Source: an uncultured Oscillospiraceae bacterium
Lineage (GTDB): Bacteria; Bacillota; Clostridia; Oscillospirales; Ruminococcaceae
Length of the DNA: 64,000 nucleotides
Reading direction: 5' to 3'
NCBI GenBank assembly: GCA_910578255.1
Contig: CAJTQM010000002.1
Coordinates: 25,688 to 89,687 of the forward strand
Below the pieces are notes generated by a model. The model searched no databases, was not told the origin of the DNA, and saw nothing but the letters and a program-made list of their open reading frames with translations. Positions 15,905-23,738 of the stretch are shown here, piece after piece (within the stretch, counting starts at the first letter, position 1; every line of letters starts with the position of its first letter). Position numbers and translations under genes: made by a program.

Positions 15905-18496
15905 ATGAATGAGGATATGAACAGAATCGTCCAGGTGGACCTGGAAAAGGAGATGAAGGAATCCTACCTGGCCTACTCCATGTCGGTTATTGTAGGGCGC
16001 GCCCTACCGGATGTGCGGGACGGGTTAAAGCCGGTTCACCGCCGGATTCTGTATACGATGTATGAAAACGGCCTGTCTCCGGATAAGGCGTACCGGAAAT
16101 CGGCGGATACCGTCGGTTCGGTGCTGGGCCGGTACCATCCCCATGGCGACGCCTCGGTTTACGACGCCATGGTCCGGCTGGCCCAGGATTTTTCCATGCG
16201 TTATCCGCTGGTAGACGGCCACGGCAACTTTGGCTCGGTGGACGGGGACCCGGCGGCGGCTTACCGGTATACCGAAGCGAGAATGAGTAAAATCGCCATG
16301 GCTATGCTCACCGATATCGACAAGGATACGGTGGACTTTATGCCCAACTACGACGATCATTTACAGGAGCCGGTGATGCTGCCCTCCCGCTTCCCGAATC
16401 TTCTGGTCAACGGCTCCACCGGTATTGCGGTGGGCATGGCCACCAATATTCCTCCCCACAATCTGAGGGAGGTGGTGGACGCCGCCTGCTGTATGATCGA
16501 CAACCCGGACGCGACGCTGGATGAATTGATGGAGCATTTAAAGGGCCCGGACTTCCCTACCGGTGGCATCATTATGGGCCGTTCTGGCATCCGCGCCGCC
16601 TATGCCACCGGCCGGGGCAAAATCACCCTGCGGGCCAAAGCGGAGATCGAGGAGCATAAAAACCGTCTGCGCATAGTGGTGACCGAAATCCCCTATATGG
16701 TCAACAAGGCCAGACTCATTGAGAGCATCGCGGGGCTTGTAAAGGAAAAACGGGTCGAGGGCATCAGCGATCTGCGGGACGAATCGGACCGGGACGGCAT
16801 GCGCATCGTCATCGAACTAAAGCGGGACGCCAACGCCCAGGTGGTGCTCAACCGGCTTTATACCTTCAGCCAATTGCAGGAAACGGTGGGCGTCATCATG
16901 CTGGCCATCGACGGCAAGCAGCCCAAGGTTATGACCCTACAGGAAATTCTGCGCTGCTACCTGGATTTTCAGTTTCAGGTGATCACCCGTCGCACCCGGT
17001 ACGAATTAAAGAAGGCAAAAGAGCGCGAGCACATTCTGGAAGGATTAAAAATCGCGCTGGATTATATTGACGAGGTCATCAAGATCATCCGGGCTTCCAA
17101 GGATCAGCCCGCATCTAAAGCGGCGCTGATCGAGCGGTTTGGACTGTCCGATGCGCAGGCGGCCGCCATTGTGGCCATGCGTTTAGGCCAGCTGTCCGGC
17201 TTGGAGCGGGCCAAAATCGAGGACGAATTGGCGGCCATTTTGGCGAAGGTGGCGGATTTAGAGGACATCCTGGCCCACGACGGGCGGGTTTACGCCATTG
17301 TCAAAGAAGAACTGGTGGCTTTAAAGGCCAAATACGGCGACGAGCGCCGGACCGAAATCCAGGGCGTTTCCGGCGAGGTGGATATTGAGGACCTGATCCC
17401 GGTGGAGGACTGCGTTGTCACCCGGACCCACTTTGGCTATGTAAAACGCCAGCCGGCGGATGTGTATAAAACCCAAAAGCGGGGCGGCCGGGGCATTTCC
17501 GGCATGACCCGCCGGGAAGAGGACGTGGTGGAGGACCTGTTTGTGGCCTCTTCCCACGATTATGTCTGCTTCTTTACCAACCGGGGCCGGCTGTTCCGCT
17601 TAAAATGTTATGAGATTCCCGAAAGTTCCCGGGCGGGCCGGGGGACTAACATCGTGAATCTGCTGCCGCTGGAGCAGGAGGAAAAGGTCAGCGCCGTGTT
17701 AAAGGTTTCGGATTTCGCGGATGACCGGTTCCTTGTGATGGTCACCAAAAAAGGTGTGATTAAGCGTACCGAACTGTCCGCCTATCGCAATGCCCGCAAG
17801 TCGGGGCTAATCGCCATCAGTCTGGATGAAAACGACGAGTTGGCCTGGGTACGGGAAACCTCCGGCACCAGCGAACTTGTAATCGCCACCCGCAGCGGTA
17901 TGGCGATCCGCTTCCCCGAATCGGACGCGCGGCCTTTAGGACGCACCGCCCGAGGGGTGAAGTCCATCCAGCTGGAGGAAGGCGACGAGGTCGTGGGCAT
18001 GGCACGGGTAAAAGAAGGCGCTACCCTTCTGACCGTGACCGAAAAGGGCGCTGGACGCCGGACCTCCTTTGACCAGTACCGGCTGCAAAGCCGCGGCGGC
18101 AAGGGCGTTCATAACTACAAAGTCAGCGAGGAAAAGGGTTTTGTAGCGGCGGTGAAGGCGGTGACGCCGGAGGACGACGTGATTATGATCACCGACGACG
18201 GCATTATTATCCGGATCAACTCGGACGATGTAACCGCCCAGTCCCGGTACGGCAGCGGCGTGCGGGTGATGCGGGTGCCGGAGGGCGGCCGGATCGTCAC
18301 GCTGGCGCGGGTGCCCAAAGAGGACGACAGCCCCGATCCCAATGAGGAAAACCCCTCCCGGCCGGAACCGGAACAGGCCCAAGACGATTTGGGCGACGCG
18401 GCTTCTTTGTCTGAGAAGGCGCAGCAAAAGCTGTCTCAGGCGGTGCAGGATTTTGCCGATTTTGCGCTGGAACAGCAGAAGGATGAGGAGGAATAA
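15905..18496 (+). CDS. gyrA: DNA gyrase subunit A
   Basis: DNA breakage-reunion subunit of gyrase, 863 residues. It begins with MNEDMNRIVQVDLEKEMKES and shows SMSVIVGRALPDVRDGLKP. The catalytic tyrosine is residue 122 in YRYTEARMSK. The quinolone-region helix reads HPHGDASVYDAMVRLAQ, so position 83 is alanine rather than serine or threonine. The C-terminal beta-pinwheel with the GyrA box QKRGGRG follows from about residue 500. An acidic glutamate/glutamine-rich tail of about 45 residues ends the protein. A terminator hairpin follows. Confidence 0.97.
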   Translation: MNEDMNRIVQVDLEKEMKESYLAYSMSVIVGRALPDVRDGLKPVHRRILYTMYENGLSPDKAYRKSADTVGSVLGRYHPHGDASVYDAMVRLAQDFSMRYPLVDGHGNFGSVDGDPAAAYRYTEARMSKIAMAMLTDIDKDTVDFMPNYDDHLQEPVMLPSRFPNLLVNGSTGIAVGMATNIPPHNLREVVDAACCMIDNPDATLDELMEHLKGPDFPTGGIIMGRSGIRAAYATGRGKITLRAKAEIEEHKNRLRIVVTEIPYMVNKARLIESIAGLVKEKRVEGISDLRDESDRDGMRIVIELKRDANAQVVLNRLYTFSQLQETVGVIMLAIDGKQPKVMTLQEILRCYLDFQFQVITRRTRYELKKAKEREHILEGLKIALDYIDEVIKIIRASKDQPASKAALIERFGLSDAQAAAIVAMRLGQLSGLERAKIEDELAAILAKVADLEDILAHDGRVYAIVKEELVALKAKYGDERRTEIQGVSGEVDIEDLIPVEDCVVTRTHFGYVKRQPADVYKTQKRGGRGISGMTRREEDVVEDLFVASSHDYVCFFTNRGRLFRLKCYEIPESSRAGRGTNIVNLLPLEQEEKVSAVLKVSDFADDRFLVMVTKKGVIKRTELSAYRNARKSGLIAISLDENDELAWVRETSGTSELVIATRSGMAIRFPESDARPLGRTARGVKSIQLEEGDEVVGMARVKEGATLLTVTEKGAGRRTSFDQYRLQSRGGKGVHNYKVSEEKGFVAAVKAVTPEDDVIMITDDGIIIRINSDDVTAQSRYGSGVRVMRVPEGGRIVTLARVPKEDDSPDPNEENPSRPEPEQAQDDLGDAASLSEKAQQKLSQAVQDFADFALEQQKDEEE

Positions 18497-18510
18497 TCCT
18501 TCTTTCAAAG

Positions 18511-18547
18511 CGAAAAAAGGGCGCGGCGAAGCTGCCGCGCCTTTTGG
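18511..18547 (+). terminator. Terminator after gyrA
   Basis: Stem GGCGCGGC / GCCGCGCC with flanking A and T runs, 15 bases after the gyrA stop. It likely ends the dnaA-gyrA transcription unit. Confidence 0.85.
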
Positions 18548-18675
18548 CATATTCCCATAAATCATACTGGAATCCTATAAAAAGCTTTTTATGGCGGCGA
18601 GGGCGCGTTGGATTCTTATGAGACGTGTTCTGCTTTAAAATGGTGCAAAACAAAAATGCGGAATACGCTTTTATG

Positions 18676-19584
18676 TCAAAACAGCATGGCGGCCAAAAGC
18701 ATTTCGATCAGGCGGGCGTAAATCGGCTCTAATTCGGTGATGGGCAGGGGATTTTTTCCCCGCCCGATTTCGATGGTAAAGCCGGGCCGGCCAAAAGCTT
18801 CGATAAACCAGTCCTTCAGACCGCCGTGGCTGGCGGTCCCCGCCGGATCGGCCAGCGTATAGCCGCTGGAAAGGGAAAGAATTTGGGCGATAAGAGAGGA
18901 TCGGGCGGGGGTATTTTCCCCGTACCGGTAATAGATCTCCTCTCCCTGGGAATGGAAGGTATACAGCTGACGTACCGGCTGGGTCCGGATAAACCGGCAG
19001 ACGGCGCGGGTTTCCGGCTCGCTTTCCGGTTGAGTCCCACCGTATTTTCCCGGTCCGGGGCCGAAAATGCCTGCTTCCCGTTCCGCTTTTTTGCAAAGGG
19101 AAAAGCCGACGTCGAAGTTGTGGTTCAGATCAATCCCCCGGGCGTTGGCCTGCCAGGAGGAAAAATCCCCGCCGCACAGTTCCGTTACCTGCTGTTCCAT
19201 TCCAGGCGCGCCGGCGGCGCCCTCTAAAGCGATGGATATCCCGTCGGGGTTCATGGCGGGAATCACCACCAGGCCCTGCCGCTCCAACGCTTTTTTTACC
19301 GGGATCTCTGCAAGCGGCCGGTTTTGTGCTATACTGGAAAAAAGATCATCTAAAAATCGAAACAGCAAAAGACTTGTCAGCCATTCCTGCCCGTGTACGC
19401 CGCCGACGAACAGCGAAAAACGCCGGGGGTTCCCCAGGCGGACGGCGTAAATCCCCCGGCCTAAAAGCGAGCGGCCGACGGGAAAAACACCGGCAGTCCT
19501 TTGGTCCAGAAGAAAGGGATAGGAACAAAATTTTTCCCGCATCTGGGGAAAGGTTGGCGCTAGGGTATAAAAAGAAGGTTCCAT
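18676..19584 (-). CDS. M14-family zinc carboxypeptidase
   Basis: Predicted zinc metallopeptidase of 302 residues from the carboxypeptidase A/gamma-D-glutamyl-diamino-acid peptidase group. The zinc motif is GGVHGQEW (HxxE, about residue 64), with VVIPAMNPDGISIAL, RGIDLNHNFDV, the third ligand in YTFHSQGEEIYYR and the catalytic glutamate in GFTIEIGRGKNPLPI. No clear signal peptide is seen, so it may act inside the cell or forespore, perhaps on muropeptides; that is inference. The ribosome site is GAGGTGA. It is a lone gene, convergent with gyrA. Confidence 0.85.
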   Translation of the reverse strand: MEPSFYTLAPTFPQMREKFCSYPFLLDQRTAGVFPVGRSLLGRGIYAVRLGNPRRFSLFVGGVHGQEWLTSLLLFRFLDDLFSSIAQNRPLAEIPVKKALERQGLVVIPAMNPDGISIALEGAAGAPGMEQQVTELCGGDFSSWQANARGIDLNHNFDVGFSLCKKAEREAGIFGPGPGKYGGTQPESEPETRAVCRFIRTQPVRQLYTFHSQGEEIYYRYGENTPARSSLIAQILSLSSGYTLADPAGTASHGGLKDWFIEAFGRPGFTIEIGRGKNPLPITELEPIYARLIEMLLAAMLF

Positions 19585-19705
19585 AAAAAATCACCTCGCA
19601 GCAGTTTCTTTTTACTATATGAGCCGTACAAGGCCCGATATTTCAAAAAACCGCAGGAACAGACTGTCCCCCGGCAGCTTTTCCCGCGCGAAAGGAGCAG
19701 ACAAT

Positions 19706-20251
19706 ATGTCCCACACAGAGAAAACCATTGATTCTACCCGCATTTTTGACGGGGTGGTCGTCCACCTGCGCCGGGATACGGTGGAACTGGAGGACGGCGC
19801 CAGAACCATCCGGGAGGTGATTGACCATCCGGGCGGGGTGAGTATCCTGGCTATGGACGCGAAGGAAAACATCCTTTTCGTCCGGCAGTTTCGCTATCCC
19901 TTCGGCCAGACCCTGCTGGAGTTGCCCGCCGGCAAGCTGGAGCCGGGCGAGAGCCCGGCGGAATCCGGCCGCCGGGAACTGAAGGAGGAGACCGGCTGCA
20001 CCGCCGGACGGTTCGAGTCCATGGGGCGGCTGATTCCCACCTGCGCTTACGACACAGAGGTAATCCATCTGTTTTTTGCCTCGGATTTGACCGAAGGGGA
20101 CCAAAGCCTGGACGAAAATGAATTTTTGTCCGTAGAGCGCCACTCGCTGGAAGAGGCGCTTCGGATGATTCTGGACGGAGAGATCATCGACGCCAAAACC
20201 CAGATTGGCCTGCTAAAATTCAAGGCGCTGCGGGATGCGGGCCGGATCTAG
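19706..20251 (+). CDS. NUDIX hydrolase, ADP-ribose pyrophosphatase type
   Basis: 181-residue NUDIX enzyme predicted to cleave ADP-ribose or related nucleotide sugars. The NUDIX box is complete: GKLEPGESPAESGRRELKEE, then TG. It is preceded by FVRQFRYPFGQTLLELPAG, typical of the ADP-ribose class. The ATG at 19706 is chosen for its AAAGGAG site; the frame is open upstream but has no ribosome site. The downstream membrane protein gene follows after 31 bases. Confidence 0.9.
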   Translation: MSHTEKTIDSTRIFDGVVVHLRRDTVELEDGARTIREVIDHPGGVSILAMDAKENILFVRQFRYPFGQTLLELPAGKLEPGESPAESGRRELKEETGCTAGRFESMGRLIPTCAYDTEVIHLFFASDLTEGDQSLDENEFLSVERHSLEEALRMILDGEIIDAKTQIGLLKFKALRDAGRI

Positions 20252-20282
20252 AGCGTCCGAACAAAAAGGAGGAAAAGGCCCG

Positions 20283-20663
20283 ATGGAAAAAAAACAGTCG
20301 TTCAAACTGAAAAAAACCGATTGGGCAATCATCTTTGTTTTGCTGGTTCTTGCGGCGGGTTGCTGGCTTTTTTACCGGATCGGCTACCAGCCGCCCAAAG
20401 AACAGAATCTGGCGGTAATCATGGTCGACGGAAAAGAGTGGATGCGGCTTAACCTTCTGGAAGAGGAAGATCGGACTTTTTCTTTAGAAGAAAGCTATGG
20501 TGTTCCGGTGTCCTTCCAGATCCGGGAGCACAAAATCCGGTTTGTAGAGGTGGACTGCCCGGACCATATTTGCGAAAACGCGGGGTTTCTGTCCATGGAG
20601 GGCCAAACCGCCGTTTGTATGCCCAACCGGGTCTCCTTGAGCATCTATGGAGAAGAGGGTTGA
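20283..20663 (+). CDS. NusG domain II-containing membrane-anchored protein
   Basis: 126-residue protein with one N-terminal membrane anchor (about residues 14-32, AIIFVLLVLAAGCWLFYRI) and an extracellular domain of the NusG-II type. The diagnostic cysteine pattern is VDCPDHICENAGFL and then AVCMPNRVSLSI. Such proteins are widespread in Firmicutes, often near redox or vitamin transporters, and have no settled function. The ATG at 20283 follows AAAAAGGAGG; an open stretch upstream overlaps the NUDIX gene. Confidence 0.82.
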   Translation: MEKKQSFKLKKTDWAIIFVLLVLAAGCWLFYRIGYQPPKEQNLAVIMVDGKEWMRLNLLEEEDRTFSLEESYGVPVSFQIREHKIRFVEVDCPDHICENAGFLSMEGQTAVCMPNRVSLSIYGEEG

Positions 20664-20783
20664 CAGGCGAAAAAAAGGATTTTTGAAAAATTTTTTCGAT
20701 CTCTTTTATTTTCACAAAAAATATGGTATAATGCAGTTTGAATCGGTGCATTTCGCCAAAAGAACTTGAAGAAAAGGGATACA

Positions 20784-21524
20784 ATGGAGAAAAAAGGGAC
20801 AATCATCATGACCGTCTCCGGAAAGGGAGGGACTGGGAAGTCTTGCCTGACGGCGACAATTGGCCGGGAGTTGGCTCGCTTTGGGCAAAGAACCTTGTTG
20901 GTTGAGATGGAGCCTGGGCCGGGCATTTTTGACCTGATGTTAAATCTGGGGAGGGGGATCTGCGGTCTGTCGGATCTTTTGTCCGGTGACTGTGAGGAAA
21001 AGGACTGCCTTTTGCCGGTACCGGAAGAGCCGGGCCTGTGGGCGATTTTGTCCCCGCAGGATCCGGGGTTTGTTTATAAACCGCAGGTTTTTGCCAATCA
21101 GATGCAACAGCTGGCCGAATCCTTTGACTTTATTTTGATAGAAACGCCGTCCGGCGAGGGAAGTTGGTTTGAGGCGGCGGTTTTGGCGGCGGACAGGGCC
21201 ATCATCCTTGTCACGCCGGATTTACCCTGCCTGCGGCAGGGACGCAGCGTGTCTGACCGGCTGGACGAAAAGGAGGGGCTGGGTCAAAATCTGGTAATCA
21301 ACCGGCTGGATGTAAAGGAATTTTGCCGCCGCCGTCCGTTCCCCCATTTGGATTATGCCATTGACACGGTGGGGGCGCAGCTGCTGGGAATTGTTCCGGA
21401 GGACCGGGAATTTGCCCATCGTTTGAGCGCGGGAGCGGTTCTTCCGCACCAAAATGGCGCAAGGGCCGCCTGCAGCAGCATCGCACGGCGGATTTTAGGG
21501 CAATCGGTAGAGTTAGGTCTATAA
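20784..21524 (+). CDS. Divergent MinD-like ATPase
   Basis: 246-residue P-loop ATPase of the MinD/ParA class with deviant Walker A SGKGGTGKS (about residues 13-21). Similarity to MinD runs through LLVEMEPGPGIFDLMLNLG, GLSDLLSGDC, a Walker B-like FDFILIETPSGEG and the end DTVGAQLLGIVPEDREF. Typical aspartates are replaced (EMEP for DxDxG; IETP for IDSP), so ATP hydrolysis or partner binding may differ. No MinC or MinE gene is nearby. It lies directly upstream of methylglyoxal synthase, where clostridial min clusters often end. A TATAAT lies at 20727-20732, without a good -35 box. A division-site or chromosome-positioning role is inference. Confidence 0.72.
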   Translation: MEKKGTIIMTVSGKGGTGKSCLTATIGRELARFGQRTLLVEMEPGPGIFDLMLNLGRGICGLSDLLSGDCEEKDCLLPVPEEPGLWAILSPQDPGFVYKPQVFANQMQQLAESFDFILIETPSGEGSWFEAAVLAADRAIILVTPDLPCLRQGRSVSDRLDEKEGLGQNLVINRLDVKEFCRRRPFPHLDYAIDTVGAQLLGIVPEDREFAHRLSAGAVLPHQNGARAACSSIARRILGQSVELGL

Positions 21525-21546
21525 AAAAGAGAGAGGATGATCGTTC

Positions 21547-21948
21547 ATGACAATTGCTTTAACGGCACACGATGCAAAAAAAGAATTGATCGTGCAGTTT
21601 TGCATCGCGTATTGCGGCATATTAAGCCACCATTCCTTGTGTGGCACCGATACCACCAGCAAGATGGTATCGGAGGCAACCGGATTGGAGATCGTCCGGT
21701 TTTTAAGCGGCGAGCAGGGCGGCGACCAGCAGATCGCAGCGCGGATTGCCTGCAATGAAATTGACCTGCTGCTGTTTTTTCGGGATCCTTTGGTTCCGCA
21801 GATGCCTCAGAGCGATCAGGCGCAGTTGTTGCGGCTGTGCGATGTGCATAATATCCCGGTGGCGACCAACATCGCCACGGCCGAGGCGCTGATCCACGCG
21901 CTGGAGCGGGGCGACTTAGATTGGAGAAATATTGTTCATGCGGGCTGA
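21547..21948 (+). CDS. mgsA: Methylglyoxal synthase, active-site variant
   Basis: 133-residue homologue of methylglyoxal synthase, which converts dihydroxyacetone phosphate to methylglyoxal and phosphate. Conserved elements are LTAHDAKK, SGEQGGDQQIAARI (catalytic aspartate retained), FFRDPL and DVHNIPVATNIATAEAL. Two conserved spots differ: the phosphate loop reads GTDTTSK instead of TGTTGN, and the segment after FFRDPL reads VPQMPQSDQ, where the usual PHDPD histidine is missing. Activity is therefore uncertain. The upstream MinD-like gene is 22 bases away, in the same operon. Confidence 0.85.
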   Translation: MTIALTAHDAKKELIVQFCIAYCGILSHHSLCGTDTTSKMVSEATGLEIVRFLSGEQGGDQQIAARIACNEIDLLLFFRDPLVPQMPQSDQAQLLRLCDVHNIPVATNIATAEALIHALERGDLDWRNIVHAG

Positions 21949-21996
21949 TTTTCCCCGGTTGAGGAAAGAAAAATGTGTGAGGATGAAATCTTTTTC

Positions 21997-22025
21997 TTGC
22001 AAAAACAAGCGAGAGGGATTATAAT
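21997..22025 (+). promoter_or_regulatory. Promoter of the hisS-aspS operon
   Basis: TTGCAA (21997-22002) and TATAAT (22020-22025) are spaced by exactly 17 bases, directly upstream of the T-box leader. Confidence 0.8.
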
Positions 22026-22032
22026 CTAACAA

Positions 22033-22340
22033 AACCGGACATCCCGCGAAAATGCGGCGAATTCGGATAAAAAACAAATGTGGATTCGACGGGAATGTTC
22101 CCCCATCGCCGGCACAGAGAAGCGCTTCAAAGGCTGGAAGAGCGCCGCCAGAGGCAAAAAGGGAACTTAGACGCCCGCGCGGCAGACAGGGGGAACGCCT
22201 TTATAAGGGCCGGTAGTCCTGTTCGTAAACCGGCGTTAACGGTTTTAAGCGGAGGACGGTTTTGTCCTCAACAGGGGTGGCACCGCGGAGATACTCCGTC
22301 CCTTCCGGCAGGGAGGAACGGAGTATTTGTTTTTTCCAAT
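22033..22340 (+). promoter_or_regulatory. T-box riboswitch controlling hisS-aspS
   Basis: A leader of about 300 bases with the conserved T-box core TGGCACCGCG (22278-22287), followed by a terminator stem ATACTCCGT (22291-22299) / ACGGAGTAT (22318-22326) and a T run. A GTTCCC/GGGAAC helix brackets the upstream stem I region, and GAC triplets (22088-22090 and 22170-22172) are specifier candidates. The base after TGG is C, which pairs with a tRNA discriminator G; that suits tRNA-Asp rather than tRNA-His. The whole gap 21949-22379 is this leader plus promoter. Confidence 0.9.
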
Positions 22341-22379
22341 TGAAAAAAGCGGCTGTCCAAAAGGATAGGAGGAAGTAAG

Positions 22380-23696
22380 ATGGCGATTTTGACCAAGGGT
22401 CCCAGGGGAACCCAGGACGTGCTGCCGGGGGAAAGCTATAAATGGCAGTATTTAGAGAAAAAAATGATGGAAACCGTTAGACTGTACGGTTTTCGGGAGA
22501 TTCGGATCCCCACCTTTGAGCATACGGAACTGTTTAACCGTTCGGTGGGTGATACCACCGATGTGGTGCAAAAAGAGATGTACACCTTTGAGGATAAGGG
22601 CGGCCGGTCGGTTACCCTGCGGCCGGAAGGGACTGCCGGGACCCTTCGAAGCGCCATTGAACACGGCCTTTTGGGTGACGCGCTGCCGGTAAAGGCGGCG
22701 TATCTGCTGTCCGCCTTCCGCTACGAAAAGCCCCAGGCGGGACGGCTGCGGGAATTCCACCAGTTTGGTGTGGAAATGTTGGGATCTTCCGCCGCCTCCG
22801 CAGACGCACAGGTTATCTCGATGGTCTTTCACCTGTTTCGGGAATTGGGGATCAAGGCGCGGCTGGAGTTAAACTCCATCGGCTGCCCCACCTGCCGGGC
22901 AAAGTATCAAGAGGCGCTGCGAAACCATTTTGCCGCCCGCCGGGAGGAACTTTGCGACACCTGCAAGGATCGGCTGGAGCGCAATCCCATGCGGCTTTTG
23001 GACTGTAAAAGCCCGGTCTGCCAGGAAATTGGCAAGGGTGCGCCTATGATGCTGGACTTTTTGTGCGAGGAGTGTACGGCCCATTTCGAGCAGGTCAAAG
23101 CGCGGCTTGACGCGATGGAAGTGCCCTATACCATCAACCCGCGGATTGTTCGGGGGCTGGATTATTATACCAAGACGGTATTTGAGTTTGTCAGCGACAA
23201 AATCGGCGCCCAAAGCACCATCTGCGCCGGCGGACGGTACGACGGGCTCATTGAGCAGCTGGGCGGTCCGGCGCTGCCGGGTATCGGCTTCGCCATGGGG
23301 CTTGAGCGGATTTTGATGACCATGGAGGCCTGCAGGGCCCCCTTCCCCCAGGAAAAAGGCTGTGTGGTCTATATCGGCAGCATGGGAGATGCGGCGGGCA
23401 TTAAGGCGGCGCAGCTGACTCAGCAGCTTCGCAAAGAGGGGTTTTGGGCGGAGTGCGACACCATGGACCGGTCGGTCAAGGCGCAGATGAAGTTTGCCAA
23501 CAAGCTGGGCGCCCGGTTCAGCCTCATTCTAGGCGACAGCGAGCTGGAGCAGGGGGCGGCCAAGCTCAAAAGGATGGCGGACGGCTCGGTTACCGAAATC
23601 CGGCTGGATGCCGCGCCGTCGGAGCCGGACAGTCTGGTAAAGGCGGTGTATGACGCCTGTTTAGAAGAGGTCGCCACCGCGTTAAAAACTGAATAA
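22380..23696 (+). CDS. hisS: Histidine--tRNA ligase
   Basis: Class II synthetase charging tRNA-His, 438 residues. Motif 1 lies near the start (GTQDVLPGES, FREIRIPTFEHTELFNRS), motif 2 contains TLRPEGTAGTLR and FRYEKPQAGRLREFHQFG, and the histidine-specific loop reads RGLDYYTKTVFEF. Motif 3 is GIGFAMGLERIL. The C-terminal anticodon-binding domain spans about 335-430. The ribosome site GGAGG lies just upstream. It is the first gene of a two-synthetase operon with aspS, 42 bases away. Confidence 0.97.
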   Translation: MAILTKGPRGTQDVLPGESYKWQYLEKKMMETVRLYGFREIRIPTFEHTELFNRSVGDTTDVVQKEMYTFEDKGGRSVTLRPEGTAGTLRSAIEHGLLGDALPVKAAYLLSAFRYEKPQAGRLREFHQFGVEMLGSSAASADAQVISMVFHLFRELGIKARLELNSIGCPTCRAKYQEALRNHFAARREELCDTCKDRLERNPMRLLDCKSPVCQEIGKGAPMMLDFLCEECTAHFEQVKARLDAMEVPYTINPRIVRGLDYYTKTVFEFVSDKIGAQSTICAGGRYDGLIEQLGGPALPGIGFAMGLERILMTMEACRAPFPQEKGCVVYIGSMGDAAGIKAAQLTQQLRKEGFWAECDTMDRSVKAQMKFANKLGARFSLILGDSELEQGAAKLKRMADGSVTEIRLDAAPSEPDSLVKAVYDACLEEVATALKTE

Positions 23697-23738
23697 CCTC
23701 TGGGTTAAAAAAAGACGAAAAATAAGGAGTTTGATACC

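Noticed and set aside
22080..22343. Small ORF of 87 codons in the hisS leader.
   Set aside because: It covers the T-box core and terminator; the RNA structure explains the sequence, and no ribosome site is present.
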